Source of the DNA: JBIQLO01 sp044464175 | GTDB taxonomy: Bacteria; Planctomycetota; Phycisphaerae; Tepidisphaerales; Tepidisphaeraceae | DNA length: 8,859 bases | Assembly: GCA_044464175.1 (NCBI GenBank) | Contig: JBIQLO010000173.1 | Location: forward strand, 1-8,859 | Direction: 5' to 3' | Translations under genes and position numbers: made by a program | Shown: piece by piece, positions 6,660 through 8,859 of the stretch | How positions within the stretch are numbered: the stretch's first letter is position 1 | Layout of the letters: every line of letters starts with the position of its first letter | The notes under the pieces: model-generated | Told to the model about the DNA's origin: nothing | The model's input: only the letters and a program-made list of their open reading frames with translations | Database searches by the model: none

Positions 6660-6733
6660 GTAGGGCCCGCTTCAGCGGACCCGGTTACGTCGCCTGAATA
6701 AAAAATCACCCGGTCCGCTAGAGCGGACCTTAC
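6660..6733. repeat. Composite inverted repeat, copy B (BIME-like)
   Basis: The left half (6660-6688) is GTAGGGCCCGCTTCAGCGGACCCGGTTAC in two parts: GTAGGGCCCGCTTC and AGCGGACCCGGTTAC. The right half (6708-6733) is its inverted relative and contains the perfect 8-base-stem palindrome GGTCCGCTAGAGCGGACC. The spacer (6689-6707) is AT-rich with six A residues at 6700-6705. Comparing the left half with the reverse complement of the right half gives about 20 matches in 25 positions, so the two could also pair as one long hairpin. It matches copy A at 561-635 in order, orientation and spacing of halves. It fills most of the gap between two genes and includes the stop codon (6730-6732) of the upstream glycoside-hydrolase-like gene. 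Confidence 0.8.
6700..6729 (-). terminator. Possible intrinsic terminator or attenuator within repeat copy B
   Basis: Read on the minus strand, the stem GGTCCGCT/AGCGGACC (6712-6729) comes just after the stop of the glycoside-hydrolase-like gene. It is followed, after six bases (GGGTGA), by TTTTTT (6700-6705). The distance between stem and T-tract is longer than usual, so it may stop only part of the transcription, or simply stabilise the 3' end of the upstream message. Confidence 0.3.
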
Positions 6734-8859
6734 TCCACCACCCGGCCTTCCATAAACGCCTTGTACGAAAAGTAAACCGAGGCGTTGGGCAGCCGCGCCA
6801 GTTCATCCAGGGTCCGGTCCATCTCCGCCAGCCGCTTCTGTTTGGCCGCCAGCAACCGCCCCAGACGGTGCGGGCGTCCTTCCAGATGCCGCTCCAGCGC
6901 AACCAGTTCCGCCGGCGCTTCGCCGGGGCTCAGAACAAAGCCAACAAACTCGTGCAACCCGATCTCCTGCACCCGAAGCCGTCCCTCGCGCACCGGCTCC
7001 ATCGCCTGAATCCGGAACGTCTCATACGTGTTCCCTTTCAACCGCCAGGCGTTCAGATGCTGCGGCAGCTTTAACATCTCCAAATTCAGCTTCACGTTCA
7101 CCCCGATGGCCGGGGCGTCATCGCAGTGCGGCCCCCCTTCGTTGGCCAGGATCAGCAGCACCTGTCCCTCCGGCGTCACGAAGAGGCTGTAGAGAATTTC
7201 ATCGTTGTCCATCTCCACAGCCCCGGGCATCACATCCTGCCCATAGAAGGTCGCCTTCTCCACTGGAAACGCCCGCCACATCTGCCACAGCGCCATCATT
7301 TCCGCATGATGGGCCACCTCCAGCGTGGCGACCACCGCCGTCCCCGTCACCCCCACCCCCACATGCGGCGTCATCCCCTGCCGGATGAGCTGTTCGATGG
7401 TGCGGGGTGAGCGAAAAATGTCCTGCTTGCGGCGCTGCAGCGTCCAGAGCGTGGGCGCGGTGCCGAACTGCTGCCCGATGGTGGCCGGATCAAGCTTCTC
7501 CTGCGCTTCCCCAGTCAGGCAGGCATCGAACCCTTCCACGAAATCGCTGCCGACGAGAAACCCGCCCCCGTGCCCGATCATCAGCTGGTCCGGGCCGATC
7601 GCCTTGCGCCACGCCCGCATCATCCGCAGGTAGTCATAGAAATTGAACATCCCCGCCCGGTGCCCGTGGTTCGGGTTGTTGCAGATACCCTGTGTCGGCC
7701 AAGCCCAGTCGATGTAAAGCCCGTCGAACTCGTATTTCCGTTGGCATTCCACAGCGCCCCGGTAGATATGCACAAAAGCCTCCGGGACGCGCAGGCAAAG
7801 TTCATCGCAGTCATACCGCCCGGTCGGTTCGTAGGAGCAGACCTGTGAACCGGCCAGCGATTGCCAGACGCTCAAACATTCCGTGCGGCTGTCGCCCAGC
7901 TTTTCGTGCCGAGGCGACTGAATCGAGATCAAATACGGCTGGCAGTAAAACAGCACCTTCATCCCCAGTCGATGGGCGCTGCCCACCGTCCGGCGCATTG
8001 CCTCCGGGTCGCTCGGTTCGCACCCGTCAATGTGCTCAAACGACGGCATGTGCATGATCAGGATCGAGCACCCATATTCCGCCAGTTCCTCCAGCAAATC
8101 CTCCGAGGGATAGACCGGGTGCAGACTGCTCCAGTGGCAGATGCGCTGTCCGCGCACCGGATTGGGCTGGTTGTTGATCGCCGTCACCGACAACCCCCAT
8201 CGGTTCTCATACCGGAAGCCCCGCGGATGCGGATACGGCCAGCCGCAGCTCAGTTTCCATCCCATCAGCCGATGGTCACCCCGCGCATCGAACACCCGCC
8301 GCGGCGGCTTGTCGTTCAGGTCGTGCGTCACCGATTCCAGCAGCCAGTCAATGCTGTGCGTCACCGGGCGCTGGTCGAGGCTGACATTGAGCGACATCCC
8401 GCGCACTGCCTGGCGGCGCTCCCAGTCGTTTTCCGCATTTTTAATGGTGAACGGCCGGGAAAAGACCGATTCCCGAACCGGCAGCAACACCGACAGCGGC
8501 TGCCCCGCCGCCTGGTCGCGCAGCGCCTCCATTGAAAAGGTGCAAAAGAGATAGCCCCGCCGATGCACTTCGTAATGGGCGTCGATCCGCCAGTCGGCCG
8601 ACTCCTGGCGGATGGTCAGGTCGATCTGCCCCTCGGCCGGCCGGGTAATTTCGACGGAACGCACCGGCGCATTCCAGTTGAATCCGGCCGCCATCCCCTC
8701 CGGGATCAATTCAACCGGCCCCTCCAGACTCGCCAGACGGATCTGCACCAGTTTTCCCAGTCGCCGGCTAAAGGTAAACTGGTAATGTGGACCACGAATA
8801 AGAATCCAATCGCCCTGCTCCTCCAACGCCAGTGGGTGAAGGTGAGGCCGGTCTTGGAC
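6730..8859 (-). CDS. Glycoside-hydrolase-like TIM-barrel protein, family uncertain; 5' end probably outside the window
   Basis: The frame is open to the right edge. The only nearby start candidate is a TTG at 8824-8826, which would give 698 residues and has no clear Shine-Dalgarno sequence, so the true start may lie beyond 8859. Residues below are numbered from that TTG. Residues about 1-225 look like a beta-sandwich. Residues about 230-530 look like a TIM barrel: a first strand and helix around SLHPVYPSEDLLEELAEYG, then GMKVLFYCQPYL, FDGLYIDWAWPTQG and GFDACLTGE. In clans such as GH31/GH36 a (F/Y)DG-Y-D strand carries the nucleophile, so D373 is a candidate, with E440 or D434 as a possible acid/base; this is inference. 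Residues about 540-635 look like a C-terminal beta-domain, followed by a charged helical tail (640-680). No signal peptide is seen from the TTG. It is the first visible gene of the unit. Its stop codon lies in repeat copy B. Confidence 0.75.
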   Translation of the reverse strand, partial: VQDRPHLHPLALEEQGDWILIRGPHYQFTFSRRLGKLVQIRLASLEGPVELIPEGMAAGFNWNAPVRSVEITRPAEGQIDLTIRQESADWRIDAHYEVHRRGYLFCTFSMEALRDQAAGQPLSVLLPVRESVFSRPFTIKNAENDWERRQAVRGMSLNVSLDQRPVTHSIDWLLESVTHDLNDKPPRRVFDARGDHRLMGWKLSCGWPYPHPRGFRYENRWGLSVTAINNQPNPVRGQRICHWSSLHPVYPSEDLLEELAEYGCSILIMHMPSFEHIDGCEPSDPEAMRRTVGSAHRLGMKVLFYCQPYLISIQSPRHEKLGDSRTECLSVWQSLAGSQVCSYEPTGRYDCDELCLRVPEAFVHIYRGAVECQRKYEFDGLYIDWAWPTQGICNNPNHGHRAGMFNFYDYLRMMRAWRKAIGPDQLMIGHGGGFLVGSDFVEGFDACLTGEAQEKLDPATIGQQFGTAPTLWTLQRRKQDIFRSPRTIEQLIRQGMTPHVGVGVTGTAVVATLEVAHHAEMMALWQMWRAFPVEKATFYGQDVMPGAVEMDNDEILYSLFVTPEGQVLLILANEGGPHCDDAPAIGVNVKLNLEMLKLPQHLNAWRLKGNTYETFRIQAMEPVREGRLRVQEIGLHEFVGFVLSPGEAPAELVALERHLEGRPHRLGRLLAAKQKRLAEMDRTLDELARLPNASVYFSYKAFMEGRVVE

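Overview
The window is GC-rich (by eye a little over 60%) bacterial DNA in which every supported gene lies on the minus strand, so gene order runs from high to low coordinates. Two features suggest the PVC superphylum (Planctomycetota or Verrucomicrobiota/Lentisphaerota-like), but no marker gene fixes the phylum. One is a prepilin-type protein with the H-X9-DG motif. The other is an S1-type sulfatase beside glycoside-hydrolase-like proteins. The heme A genes imply a heme-copper oxidase and so aerobic respiration.

Region 1 (8859 to 1867) looks like one four-gene transcription unit for polysaccharide breakdown. The order is: a glycoside-hydrolase-like protein (5' end probably outside the window), a secreted 820-residue DUF4091-like glycoside hydrolase candidate, a short type IV prepilin/pseudopilin with an H-X9-DG motif, and an S1 sulfatase. 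The prepilin start overlaps the stop of the preceding gene (ATGA), and the sulfatase begins 12 bases after the prepilin stop, so the last three genes are tightly coupled. Together they suggest uptake and breakdown of a sulfated glycan; the substrate cannot be read from the sequence.

Region 2 (1866 to 1688) is a 179-base spacer with only a weak promoter candidate. Region 3 (1687 to 1) holds ctaA (heme A synthase) followed by ctaB (protoheme IX farnesyltransferase, cut by the window edge). These two steps convert heme B to heme O and then heme A.

The most unusual feature is a pair of related composite inverted repeats of about 75 bases, at 561-635 and 6660-6733. Each consists of two hairpin-forming halves in opposite orientation, like a REP/BIME element. 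Each sits at a gene 3' end and contains that gene's stop codon (ctaA and the glycoside-hydrolase-like gene). In ctaA the element also encodes about the last 16 residues. It almost abuts the next start codon (ctaB), where no Shine-Dalgarno sequence is visible.
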